Part shown: one piece after another, positions 16,302-24,800 of the stretch
Layout of the letters: every line of letters begins with the position of its first letter
How positions within the stretch are numbered: the stretch's first letter is position 1
From: Aquabacter sp. L1I39
Lineage (GTDB): Bacteria > Pseudomonadota > Alphaproteobacteria > Rhizobiales > Xanthobacteraceae
Assembly: GCF_017742835.1 (NCBI RefSeq)
Contig: NZ_CP072392.1
Location: 1,203,388 to 1,267,387, forward strand
DNA length: 64,000 bases
Reading direction: 5' to 3'
Notes under the pieces: generated by a model
What the model was told of the DNA's origin: nothing
Databases searched by the model: none
Seen by the model: only the letters and a program-made list of their open reading frames with translations
Made by a program: the position numbers and the translations under genes

Positions 16302-17030
16302 ATGAGTGAGCAACTCCTGACGGTGGATGGACTGACTGCCGGCTATATTTCCGGTGTCGACATCATCGCCGATGTGTCGTTGTTCATTCGGCGCGGCGAG
16401 GTGGTGGCACTGCTCGGCCGCAATGGCGCCGGCAAGTCCACTCTCATCCGCACCTTGAGCGGCCAGCTTCGGGCCCGCACGGGTACCGTGATGCTCAGCG
16501 CACAGAATGTGTCGAGCGTCCCCGCCGACCAGATCGTGCTGGCCGGCGTCGCCACCGTGCCGGAAGGCCGGCGGGTCTTTCCCACCATGACGGTGCAGGA
16601 AAACCTCACGCTCGGCGCCTATGGCCGCAGCCGCGGCCTGTTCGCCAGCGCCGACCTGACGCGAATCTACGACATCTATCCGCGCCTCGCCGAGCGCCGG
16701 AACCAGCTGGCAGGAACCCTTTCCGGCGGCGAGCAGCAGATGGTGGCCATGGGCCGCGCGCTGATGGCCGATCCCATCCTGCTGCTCATGGACGAGCCGT
16801 CCATGGGGCTCGCGCCCATGCTCATCGAGGGCGTGTTTGACATGATCGACCGGCTCGCGCGCACCGGCATGACCATATTGTTGGTCGAGCAGAACGCGGC
16901 CTCCGCCCTGGACGTCGCCGACCGTGCCTATGTGCTGGAGCGCGGCCGCATCGTGCAGTCAGGCACGGCCGATGAACTCAGTCGCAGCGCCGATATCCAG
17001 GCCCACTATCTCGGCACCCAAGACGCTTGA
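16302..17030 (+). CDS. livF: LivF-type ABC ATPase
   Basis: ATPase of a branched-chain-amino-acid-type (HAAT) importer, 242 residues from the ATG preceded by GGAGG-like GTGGAGGT. Walker A GRNGAGKST, signature LSGGEQQMVAMGRAL, Walker B LLLMDEPSMGLAP and H-region LLVEQNA are diagnostic of LivF rather than LivG. An upstream in-frame ATG at 16248 lacks a Shine-Dalgarno. It is the first gene of a transporter operon running to hyuB; the gene order (F, binding protein, H, M, G) is complete. Confidence 0.9.
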   Translation: MSEQLLTVDGLTAGYISGVDIIADVSLFIRRGEVVALLGRNGAGKSTLIRTLSGQLRARTGTVMLSAQNVSSVPADQIVLAGVATVPEGRRVFPTMTVQENLTLGAYGRSRGLFASADLTRIYDIYPRLAERRNQLAGTLSGGEQQMVAMGRALMADPILLLMDEPSMGLAPMLIEGVFDMIDRLARTGMTILLVEQNAASALDVADRAYVLERGRIVQSGTADELSRSADIQAHYLGTQDA

Positions 17031-17035
17031 ATTGC

Positions 17036-17051
17036 GCGGGCGTCTGCCCGC
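17036..17051. other. Small intercistronic hairpin after livF
   Basis: GCGGGC-GTCT-GCCCGC is a perfect 6-bp stem just after the livF stop, without a T-run. It may stabilise or attenuate the mRNA between livF and the binding-protein gene, a place where expression levels often differ. Confidence 0.35.
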
Positions 17052-17109
17052 CAGCCGAACAAGATCTCAAAAAACACCTTCCAGAACTCGGGACATACGG
17101 AGAAGACAC

Positions 17110-18255
17110 ATGAAGCGGGGCGGGTTTTCCACTTTCGCAGGTCCAGTTTTCGTTGCGGGCTCCCTGATGCTCAGCGGGCCTGTGCTCGCCAAGGAGATCA
17201 AGGTCGGCTTCTTCTGCCCCATGTCGGGGGCGGTGGCCGTCTATGGCAACGATTCCATGCGCGCCATCCAGTTCGGACTGGACGAAATGGCCAAGTCCGG
17301 CGCGCTGGGCAAGAACACCATCAAGCTCATCCCCGCCGACAGCGCCGGCAACCCGGCCCAGGCCGCGCAGGCGGTGCAGCGCATGATCGACGCCGACGAA
17401 GTGATGGCGGTGCTGGGGGGCTGCACCAGCCCGGAGACGGCGGCCGTTGTTGAAATGACCGAGCCGGCCAAGGTGCCGCTGCTCTCCCACCTCGCCCAGG
17501 ACACCAACCTGACCCAGAAGGGCAACAAGTGGTTCGCCCGCATCGCCCAGAGCGCGAAAGTGTTCGCCTCCAGCGCCGCGGAATGGAGCATCGAGAAGCA
17601 GAAGGCGAAGTCGATCTACATCCTCGCCCGCAACGACAATTACGGCCAGTCGCTCGCCGATGCGTTCGAGGCCAAGGCCAAGGAATTGGGGGTCAATGTG
17701 GCCGGTCGCGTCGCCTACGAGCCGGCCGGCAAGGAGTTCAAGCCCATCCTCGCCCGCATGATGGAGACCAAGCCGGACCTCGTCTCCATCCTCGGCTTCT
17801 ATACCGATACCGGGCTGATCGTGAAGCAGATGGGCGAGTTGCAGATCAAGGTGCCCGTGTTCGCCAATACGTCGCCGGCGCTCAGCCAGTTCAGGGACAT
17901 TGCCGGCCCCGCCGCCAATGGCGCCTATGGCGCGCTTTATTACTATCCCGGTTCCATCGACAGCCCGCGCGGCGCCGAGTTCATCAAGGCCTGGAAGGCG
18001 AAGTTCGACCGCGAGCCCACCCAGTATGAGGGCATGGGCTATGACGGGATCTATGTCCTGGCCGACGCCATCAGCCGCGCGGACAAGGCTGGCAAGCTGA
18101 ATTCCGAGGGCATCCGCGACGCGCTGCTCACCACCAAGGACTATTCCGGCGCCACCGGCGAGATCACCATCCTGCCCAATGGCGATGTGAAGCGCCCGTT
18201 GCCTTTCGTGCAGCTGGAAGATGGTCAGCTCAAGCTCGACTATCTGATCAAGTGA
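17110..18255 (+). CDS. Periplasmic amino-acid/amide-binding protein (LivJ type)
   Basis: Type I periplasmic binding protein of 381 residues. A signal peptide ends near VLAKEIKVGF (about residue 31). The fold begins IKVGFFCPMSGAVAVYGNDSMRAIQ and includes the inter-lobe stretch NDNYGQSLADAFEAKAKELG. It delivers substrate to LivHMFG encoded around it. The family binds branched amino acids, amides, urea or aromatic acids. Linkage with hyuAB points to a hydantoin, N-carbamoyl or similar amide as ligand, but this is inference. Confidence 0.88.
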   Translation: MKRGGFSTFAGPVFVAGSLMLSGPVLAKEIKVGFFCPMSGAVAVYGNDSMRAIQFGLDEMAKSGALGKNTIKLIPADSAGNPAQAAQAVQRMIDADEVMAVLGGCTSPETAAVVEMTEPAKVPLLSHLAQDTNLTQKGNKWFARIAQSAKVFASSAAEWSIEKQKAKSIYILARNDNYGQSLADAFEAKAKELGVNVAGRVAYEPAGKEFKPILARMMETKPDLVSILGFYTDTGLIVKQMGELQIKVPVFANTSPALSQFRDIAGPAANGAYGALYYYPGSIDSPRGAEFIKAWKAKFDREPTQYEGMGYDGIYVLADAISRADKAGKLNSEGIRDALLTTKDYSGATGEITILPNGDVKRPLPFVQLEDGQLKLDYLIK

Positions 18256-18283
18256 CCGGCTCCAGCACGTACGGTCAACGCCC

Positions 18284-19156
18284 GTGAACCTCGCAATCCA
18301 GATCCTGAGCGGCCTCGCCGTAGGGTGCATCTACGGCCTCGTCGCGCTGGGCTTCAGCATGATCTTCCGGGCCATGGGGCTCGTGAACTTCGCCCAGGGC
18401 GACATCATGATGGTGGGCGCCTTCCTCGGCTACACCGCCTTCCTGGTCCTGCCCGACGCGCCCTTCCTCCTGGTGCTGCTTATCGCCATGGCGGGGGCGG
18501 CTTTGCTTGGCGCGGTCATCGAGCGCCTGGCCTTCCGGCCGGCGGTCCAGCGCAAGGCGGACCAAATCTATCTGGTCCTCCTCACCCTCGGCATCGGCAT
18601 GGTGCTGTCCAACGGCGCCCGCCTTTTATGGGGCGCCGATCCGGTGGTGTATCCGACACCGCTGACCCACGAGGTCATCATGGTGGCGTCCTATCCGCTG
18701 CCGGCGGTGTATCTCTACATCCTCGCCATCATGCCGGTGCTCCTGGTGGCCCTGCACCTGTTCTTCCGCCGCACCTGGCTGGGTCTTGCCATGCGAGGGG
18801 CAGCGGATGATCCGGCAACCGCCGCCACGTTCGGCGTCAGCAGCGCCGCCGCCGCCACCTGGGCGTTCGCCATCGCCTCGGCGGTGGGTGCGCTGGCCGG
18901 CGTGCTCTACGCGCCCATTACCTATGTCTCGTTCGACATGGGCATTGTCGGCGTGAAGGCTTTTGCCGCCGCCGTCATCGGCACCTTGGGCAGCATTCCC
19001 GGCGCGGTGGTGGGCGGGCTCATCATCGGGCTTGGAGAGACCATTGGCGCGCAGTTCCTGGCCACCGAATACCAGGACAGCATCGCCTTCCTCATCATGA
19101 TCGCGATCCTACTGGTCAAGCCGACCGGTTTATTCCCGTCCGGGGCGCGCACATGA
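18284..19156 (+). CDS. livH: LivH-type ABC permease
   Basis: Inner-membrane permease of 290 residues with about eight hydrophobic segments and the LivH opening IQILSGLAVGCIYGLVALGFSMIFRAMGLVNFAQGD. The EAA-like cytoplasmic loop is RRTWLGLAMRGAADDPATAATFGV. It starts with GTG 28 bases after the binding-protein stop, and its end overlaps livM as ATGA. It forms the translocation channel with LivM. Confidence 0.93.
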   Translation: MNLAIQILSGLAVGCIYGLVALGFSMIFRAMGLVNFAQGDIMMVGAFLGYTAFLVLPDAPFLLVLLIAMAGAALLGAVIERLAFRPAVQRKADQIYLVLLTLGIGMVLSNGARLLWGADPVVYPTPLTHEVIMVASYPLPAVYLYILAIMPVLLVALHLFFRRTWLGLAMRGAADDPATAATFGVSSAAAATWAFAIASAVGALAGVLYAPITYVSFDMGIVGVKAFAAAVIGTLGSIPGAVVGGLIIGLGETIGAQFLATEYQDSIAFLIMIAILLVKPTGLFPSGART

Positions 19157-20163
19157 ACCCAATCTCCACCACAACCACCACAACCACCACAGCCCCGAGC
19201 GCCGCACGCTTTGGCCTCGGCGCTCATGGCAAGGATTGGCTGGCCTTTGCCCTCATCATCGCCGGGTTCGCGGCGCTGCCCCTGCTGGGCGGTGGCTTCA
19301 CGCTCTATCTCGGCTGCATCATCATCTATTTCGCCATCGCGGCGCTCGGCCTGCAGATCATGGTCGGGTTTGCCGGCCAGCTCTCGCTCGGCCACGCCGC
19401 CTTCATCGGCATCGGCGCCTATGGCACGGTCATCGCCGAGCAGCGGCTCGGCCTCTCCTTCGTGCCGGCCAGCCTGATCGGCACGCTGGCCGCGACGCTC
19501 GCCGGGCTGGTGATGGCGCAGCTGATCCGGCTGTCGGGCATCTATTTCAAGATCGCCACCTTCGGCTTCGGCATCATCGTCCATCAGGTCATGACCAACT
19601 GGGTCGGCCTCACCGGCGGCACGGCAGGGCTGAAGGGCATCCAGCCCATCGAGATCCTCGGTTTTTCCTTCGCGAGCCGCATCTGGCTCTATCGCCTGGA
19701 ACTGGGCGCGCTTGTGGTCATCTATGCCCTGCTGCTGCGGCTCACCCACGGGCGCATCGGCCGGGCGTTCCGGGCGCTGGGGCAGAACGAGGCGGCGGCG
19801 CGTAGCATCGGCGTGCGCACCACGCTCTACCGCATGGCCGCCATCACGCTTGGCTGCGCCATCGCCGGTTTCGCGGGCACCTTTATGCCTCATGTGATGC
19901 GATTCGTGAGCCCGGAGACCTTCAACTGGCATGAATCCCTGGTGCTGCTCATCATGATCACCGTGGGCGGGCTCGCCAGCCTGCCCGGCGCCATCATCGG
20001 CGCTGTGGTCATGATCGCGCTGCCGGAATACATGCGCGAGCTCGCCGAGTACAAGATGCTGGCCTATGGGCTGCTGCTGATCGTCTGCCTCACCTTGATG
20101 CCCAAGGGTGTGGCGGGGGCGGTCGATGGGGTGTGGCGGCGCGTGATCGGGAGGGGCGCATGA
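19153..20163 (+). CDS. livM: LivM-type ABC permease
   Basis: Second permease, 336 residues. LivM hallmarks are LGLQIMVGFAGQLSLGHAAFIGIGAYG and the loop THGRIGRAFRALGQNEAAARSIGV. The N-terminus has an odd run of threonines (residues 6-13), encoded by ACC/ACA repeats, before the first helix; it is a low-complexity extension and the true start may be slightly downstream. Its stop overlaps the livG ATG. Confidence 0.92.
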   Translation: MNPISTTTTTTTTAPSAARFGLGAHGKDWLAFALIIAGFAALPLLGGGFTLYLGCIIIYFAIAALGLQIMVGFAGQLSLGHAAFIGIGAYGTVIAEQRLGLSFVPASLIGTLAATLAGLVMAQLIRLSGIYFKIATFGFGIIVHQVMTNWVGLTGGTAGLKGIQPIEILGFSFASRIWLYRLELGALVVIYALLLRLTHGRIGRAFRALGQNEAAARSIGVRTTLYRMAAITLGCAIAGFAGTFMPHVMRFVSPETFNWHESLVLLIMITVGGLASLPGAIIGAVVMIALPEYMRELAEYKMLAYGLLLIVCLTLMPKGVAGAVDGVWRRVIGRGA

Positions 20164-20999
20164 GCACCACCGCTCCCTCCGTGCTGGAGCTGCGCGGTGT
20201 CACCCGCAAGTTCGGCGGGCTGGTTGCGGTCAACGACCTTTCCATGACCGTTGCCGCCGGCAGTATTCACGGCCTGATCGGTCCCAACGGCGCCGGCAAG
20301 AGCACCGCTTTTGACCTGATCTCAGGCCTCACCCGCATCTCCGCCGGACATGTCCTGTTCTCCGGCGCCGACGTGACAGCCACTTCGCCGGAATACCGTG
20401 TCCGCCTCGGCCTCGCCCGCACCTTCCAGACCCCGCGCCTGTTCGAGCAGATGTCGGTGATCGAGACGGTGATGACCGGCACCCATATTCACGGGCGCAT
20501 GGGCTTCCTCGGCAGCCTGTTCGCCGTGGGAGCCAAGGCGCGCGAGGAGGCCCAAACCCGCGCCAGCGCACAAGACCTGCTCACCCGCGTCGGTCTCGGT
20601 GACGACGGTGGCAAGCTGGTGACGGAGCTGTCCTATGGCCGGCGGCGACTGGTGGAGATCGCCCGCGCGCTCGCCACCCGCCCGCGCATCCTGCTGTTGG
20701 ACGAGGTGACGTCGGGCCTCAACCCGTCGGAGACCGACGCGATCGGCGCGCTCATCCGCGCGCTGGCCGCCGAGGGCATGACCGTGGTCCTGGTGGAACA
20801 CGACATGCGCTTCGTCATGGCCCTCTGCCAGACCATCACCGTGCTCAATTTCGGCTCGCAGATCGCGAACGGCCCGCCCCAGGCCGTCTCCAGGAATGCG
20901 GACGTCATCACCGCCTATCTCGGCCAGCCCAAGTCCGGAGGTCTCACCCGCGGGGAGATGCGCCGGGCTGCGGCCGCTGAACGGAAAGCTCACCCATGA
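20160..20999 (+). CDS. livG: LivG-type ABC ATPase
   Basis: Second ATPase of the importer, 279 residues from the ATG overlapping the livM stop. Walker A is GPNGAGKST, the signature region is LSYGRRRLVEIARAL, Walker B is LLLDEVTSGLNPSE, and the H-switch is LVEHDMRFVM. The C-terminal YLGQ is typical of LivG. The signature LSYG replaces the usual LSYGQQR of LivG with RR. It overlaps hyuA by four bases, which ties transporter and hydantoinase expression together. Confidence 0.92.
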   Translation: MSTTAPSVLELRGVTRKFGGLVAVNDLSMTVAAGSIHGLIGPNGAGKSTAFDLISGLTRISAGHVLFSGADVTATSPEYRVRLGLARTFQTPRLFEQMSVIETVMTGTHIHGRMGFLGSLFAVGAKAREEAQTRASAQDLLTRVGLGDDGGKLVTELSYGRRRLVEIARALATRPRILLLDEVTSGLNPSETDAIGALIRALAAEGMTVVLVEHDMRFVMALCQTITVLNFGSQIANGPPQAVSRNADVITAYLGQPKSGGLTRGEMRRAAAAERKAHP

Positions 21000-23032
21000 C
21001 TGGACTGATCGGTGTCGATATCGGCGGCACCAATACGGATCTCATCTTCCTCGACCATGCCGCGGGTCGCTTGATCACCGCCAAGGTGCCCACCACAGCC
21101 CACAACCAGGCCGACGGGCTGATCGAGGGCATCGCGGCGCTCGGGGTCAATCTGGACGAGGTGGACCTTCTGATCCACGGTACCACGGTGGCCACCAATG
21201 CCGCCATCGAGCGCAAAGGCGCGCGCTGCGGGCTCATCGCCACCATGGGCTTCCGCGACGTGTTGGAGCTGCGCCGCCGGGATCGGCCGAAGACATATGG
21301 TCTGCGCGCAGAATTCCAGCCGCTCATCGCCCGGCGCGACCGACGGGAGGTGACCGAGCGCATCAGCGCGGAGGGCGAGGAACTGACCCCGCTGGACACC
21401 GAGGCGCTGGCCCGCGAAGTCACCGCGCTGCGCGATGATGGCTGCGAGGTGCTGGTGATCGCCTTCTTGCACAGCTACGCCAACCCGGCCCATGAGCGCG
21501 CGGCACGCGACATCGCGCTCGCCCTCTGGCCGAACCGGAACGTGGTCATCTCCTCCGACGTGCTGCCCACAATGCGCGAATTTGAGCGCACCAGCACCAC
21601 TGCCATTTCCGGCTATGTGCAACCGCTCATCGGGCGCTATCTGGAGCGGCTCACCGACAAACTGGCCGCTGGCGGGCTCGGGCGGGACCTTCTGGTGGTG
21701 CAATCCAATGGCGGGGTGATGGCCGCCCCCCTCGCCACCCGCTTTGCCGCCAACACCATCCTGTCCGGCCCTGCGGCGGGTGTGACGGCAGCGGCCGCCA
21801 TTGCGGGCGAGCTCGGCATCGCCGATGCGGTGTCGTGCGACATCGGCGGGACCTCGCTGGACATCTGCATCATCCGTGACGGCAAGCCGAGCCTGACCCA
21901 GCAGACCGCCATCGATTTCGGCCTCCCCTTGGCCCTGCCCATGCTGGACGTGTCGGCGGTGGGCACTGGCGGCGGCAGCCTCGCGCGGGTCGACCGCGCC
22001 GGCCTGCTCCAGGTGGGGCCGGAAAGCGCCGGTGCCTCCCCGGGCCCGGCTTGCTACGGGCGTGGCGGAACCATCCCCACCGTTACCGACGCCTGTCTCG
22101 TGCTGGGCCTGCTGGTGCCTGACCGCGCCATCGGCAAATCACGGGGCGCGCCCCTGAAGATCGAGCCGGCCCGCGCCGTCATCGCTGAGAAGATCGGCGC
22201 CCCTCTGGGCGTTGGCGTGGAAGAGGCGGCGGAAGCCATCCTCACCGTTACCGGCGCCAAGATGGCCGGCTATGTCAGGCGCAAGCTGCTGGAACGCGGC
22301 CTCGATCCCCGCGACTTCTCGGTCATCGCCTTCGGCGGCGGCGGCCCGCTCCATGCCAACCGCATGCTGCGGGAAGTGGGGCTGAAGCGGGTGGTGGTGC
22401 CCTATTTCCCCGGCATCACCTCGGCGCTCGGCTGCGTGCTGGGCGACCTGCGGCACGATTTCATGCGCACCGTGAACCGCACCCTCGCTCAGCTGGCCTC
22501 CACCTCGCTGGCCGCGCTCAGCGCAGAGCAGGCCGCGGAAGGGCGGAGCGTGCTGGAAAGCGAGGGCGTGGCCCCCGACGACGTGGTGGTCACACTGGGT
22601 GCCGACATGTGCTACCGGGGCCAGTCCAACGTCATCCCCGTGGCGCTGCCGCCTGAGGCTGCAACCTCCTGGGCGGCGGTGCGCGCCGCCTTTGAAAAGG
22701 CCTATCGCGAACGCTACGGGCGCCTCCTGGACAATGCCGACATCGTCCTTGCCAACATCCAGGTCACCGTTGGCACGGCGCAGGTGCAGAAGGGCGGCAT
22801 TGGCGCCCTGATCGCCTTGCCTGACGGCCCCATGCCGGAGCCCGGCAGCACACGGGTCTTCTTCGCCGGCACGTGGCAGGATGCCGCTCGTTATGAGCGG
22901 CCGGCCCTGCCAGTCGGCGCCGTGGTTGCGGGCCCCGCTCTCCTGCTCCAGGCCGACACCACCACCTTCATCGAGCCGGGCTATCGCGCCACGGTCCATC
23001 CCACCGGCAACATCCTGATCGAGGCCGCCTGA
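20996..23032 (+). CDS. hyuA: HyuA: N-methylhydantoinase/5-oxoprolinase subunit A
   Basis: ATP-binding large subunit of an ATP-dependent amidohydrolase, 678 residues, the usual length for HyuA. The ATPase-fold motif GVDIGGTNTDLIFLD is at the N-terminus; LIHGTTVATNAAIERKGA and the second phosphate motif CDIGGTSLDI are present, followed by AFGGGGPLHA. Family members open 5-oxoproline, N-methylhydantoin or other cyclic imides, and relatives carboxylate acetone or acetophenone. ATG overlaps the livG stop; its stop overlaps hyuB. Confidence 0.9.
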   Translation: MTGLIGVDIGGTNTDLIFLDHAAGRLITAKVPTTAHNQADGLIEGIAALGVNLDEVDLLIHGTTVATNAAIERKGARCGLIATMGFRDVLELRRRDRPKTYGLRAEFQPLIARRDRREVTERISAEGEELTPLDTEALAREVTALRDDGCEVLVIAFLHSYANPAHERAARDIALALWPNRNVVISSDVLPTMREFERTSTTAISGYVQPLIGRYLERLTDKLAAGGLGRDLLVVQSNGGVMAAPLATRFAANTILSGPAAGVTAAAAIAGELGIADAVSCDIGGTSLDICIIRDGKPSLTQQTAIDFGLPLALPMLDVSAVGTGGGSLARVDRAGLLQVGPESAGASPGPACYGRGGTIPTVTDACLVLGLLVPDRAIGKSRGAPLKIEPARAVIAEKIGAPLGVGVEEAAEAILTVTGAKMAGYVRRKLLERGLDPRDFSVIAFGGGGPLHANRMLREVGLKRVVVPYFPGITSALGCVLGDLRHDFMRTVNRTLAQLASTSLAALSAEQAAEGRSVLESEGVAPDDVVVTLGADMCYRGQSNVIPVALPPEAATSWAAVRAAFEKAYRERYGRLLDNADIVLANIQVTVGTAQVQKGGIGALIALPDGPMPEPGSTRVFFAGTWQDAARYERPALPVGAVVAGPALLLQADTTTFIEPGYRATVHPTGNILIEAA

Positions 23033-24681
23033 TGTCCTCCATCGATTCCATCACCCTGGCGGTGCTGCACGGCGCGTTCGAACAGATCGCCGAAGAAATG
23101 GATACGGTGCTGGCGGCCTCTGCCATTTCGCCGGTGATCGCCGACGCGTGGGACCGCGCCAGCGGCATCTTTCACCCCGAGAGCGGAGAAGTGGTGGCCC
23201 AAGGCTCCACGGGCCTGCCCATCTTCATCGTGGTGATGCAGCACACGGTGCAGGAGGTGCTGAAGGCATTTCCTCCGGAGACGATGAAGCCGGGCGACGT
23301 CTTCATCATCAACGACCCCTATCGGGGTGGCACGCACACCATGGACGTGAAGTTCGTGCGGCCCTATTTCCGCAACGGCGAGCTGCTCGCCATCGTCGCC
23401 AATACCGGTCATTGGCCGGACGTGGGTGGCATGACGCCGGGTGGCTTCACCCCCGCCTCCACCGACATCTACCAGGAAGGCATGCGCTTCCCGCCGGTGC
23501 GCATCTACGAGGCGGGAAAGCTCAACGAATCCCTGGTGGAGGTGATGCTGGCCAATATGCGCGTCGCCGAAGACCGGCGCGGCGACATGGCGGCGCAGCT
23601 CAGCGCTCTCGATCTCGGCTGCCGCCGCCTCGAAGAGCTGTTCGACCGCTATGGCAAGGACCTGATCTTCACCGCCATCGCGGAGCTGAAAGCCCGCTCC
23701 GAGCGGCTGATGCGCGACCATATCGCGGGTATTCCCGACGGCGTGTATCGCTTCCAGGACTACATGGACAATGACGGCATAGAGCCCGAACCGCTGCTCA
23801 TCGACCTCAAAATGACCGTCGAGGGCTCGTCCATTACCTTCGACCTTTCAGGTTCTGCTCACGCCTGTCGCGGGCCATTCAACAGCCCCTATTCCAGCAC
23901 CATGAGCGCGCTGATGATCGGCGTGAAGCACGTGTTCGACGACGTGCCCATCAATGCCGGCTGCTTCACGCCGTTCACGATCATTGTGCCCAAAGGCAAC
24001 ATGTTCAACCCGTTGCCGCCGAGCCCGGTGTCCGGCACCACCACCGAGACCGCCCAGCGCCTGGTCGGCGTGACCATGGGCGTGCTGGCGCAAGCCATCC
24101 CGGACAAGGTGCCGGCAAGCCCGTTCGGCACCGGCACCAATATCGGCATGGGCGGCAATTCCCCCACCCATGGCCGCTATGCCACCATCTTCTATTTCGG
24201 CGGCGGCTATGGCGGCCATGTGGACCAGGACGGGCTGACCAACGGCGCCACCGTCATCTCGGCGGCGCGAAACTCCTCCGTTGAGGTGCTCGAGCATTCG
24301 GTGCCGCTGCTGTTCACACGCCACGCCGTGCGTGAGGACTCTGCTGGCACCGGCGCCCATCGCGGCGGCTTCGGCGTGGAGATCGACTTCCACCTGCGCA
24401 ATGGCGATGCCTATCTCACCCTGGTGGGCGACCGTGCCCGCTTCGGCCCCCCTGGCATCGCGGGCGGGGCGCCGGGCAAGAGCGCCGACCACACCTTCCA
24501 TACCGGCGGGAGGGACTTCAAATCCGAGCATCTGAGCAAGATCGACCGGCTCTATCTGCGCCCCGGAGACGGGGTGCGGCTGAAGACCCCGGGAGGCGGA
24601 GGCTATGGGCCGGCGCAGGCGCGCGATCCGGCCCTGCACGCCAAGGACATTGAGGACGGGCTGGTCCACGACGGAAACTGA
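23032..24681 (+). CDS. hyuB: HyuB: N-methylhydantoinase/5-oxoprolinase subunit B
   Basis: Partner subunit of HyuA, 549 residues, starting in the last base of the hyuA stop. Family marks include NDPYRGGTHTMDVK (metal-site region), MLANMRVAEDRRGDMAAQL, RGPFNSPYSSTMSAL and the C-terminal RLKTPGGGGYG. HyuA-HyuB work as a complex. With the downstream sarcosine-dehydrogenase-type protein, a plausible route is N-methylhydantoin to N-carbamoylsarcosine to sarcosine to glycine, but a carbamoyl hydrolase is not seen in the window. Confidence 0.9.
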   Translation: MSSIDSITLAVLHGAFEQIAEEMDTVLAASAISPVIADAWDRASGIFHPESGEVVAQGSTGLPIFIVVMQHTVQEVLKAFPPETMKPGDVFIINDPYRGGTHTMDVKFVRPYFRNGELLAIVANTGHWPDVGGMTPGGFTPASTDIYQEGMRFPPVRIYEAGKLNESLVEVMLANMRVAEDRRGDMAAQLSALDLGCRRLEELFDRYGKDLIFTAIAELKARSERLMRDHIAGIPDGVYRFQDYMDNDGIEPEPLLIDLKMTVEGSSITFDLSGSAHACRGPFNSPYSSTMSALMIGVKHVFDDVPINAGCFTPFTIIVPKGNMFNPLPPSPVSGTTTETAQRLVGVTMGVLAQAIPDKVPASPFGTGTNIGMGGNSPTHGRYATIFYFGGGYGGHVDQDGLTNGATVISAARNSSVEVLEHSVPLLFTRHAVREDSAGTGAHRGGFGVEIDFHLRNGDAYLTLVGDRARFGPPGIAGGAPGKSADHTFHTGGRDFKSEHLSKIDRLYLRPGDGVRLKTPGGGGYGPAQARDPALHAKDIEDGLVHDGN

Positions 24682-24739
24682 TCGTCCCCACCGCGCGGAC
24701 GGCGGCCCACGCAAGCTGCATTCCAAACTTTCACAGATG

Positions 24740-24748
24740 CGAAATTCA
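24740..24748 (-). promoter_or_regulatory. TGAATTTCG element before the sarcosine-dehydrogenase-type gene
   Basis: The minus strand carries TGAATTTCG 53 bp upstream of the flavoprotein start; the same nine bases occur before the XRE-cupin regulator at 27360-27368. It sits in a 119-bp gap after hyuB, so it may give this gene its own controlled promoter. Confidence 0.3.
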
Positions 24749-24800
24749 TGACCCGCCCCTTCACGGCGGGCGCCGATCCCAGGATCGGCCGGAGGCTTCC

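Noticed and set aside
19168..19191. Tandem ACC/ACA repeat at the livM start as a possible phase-variation tract
   Set aside because: The unit is three bases, so slippage would only change the number of threonines and not the frame; probably simple low complexity.
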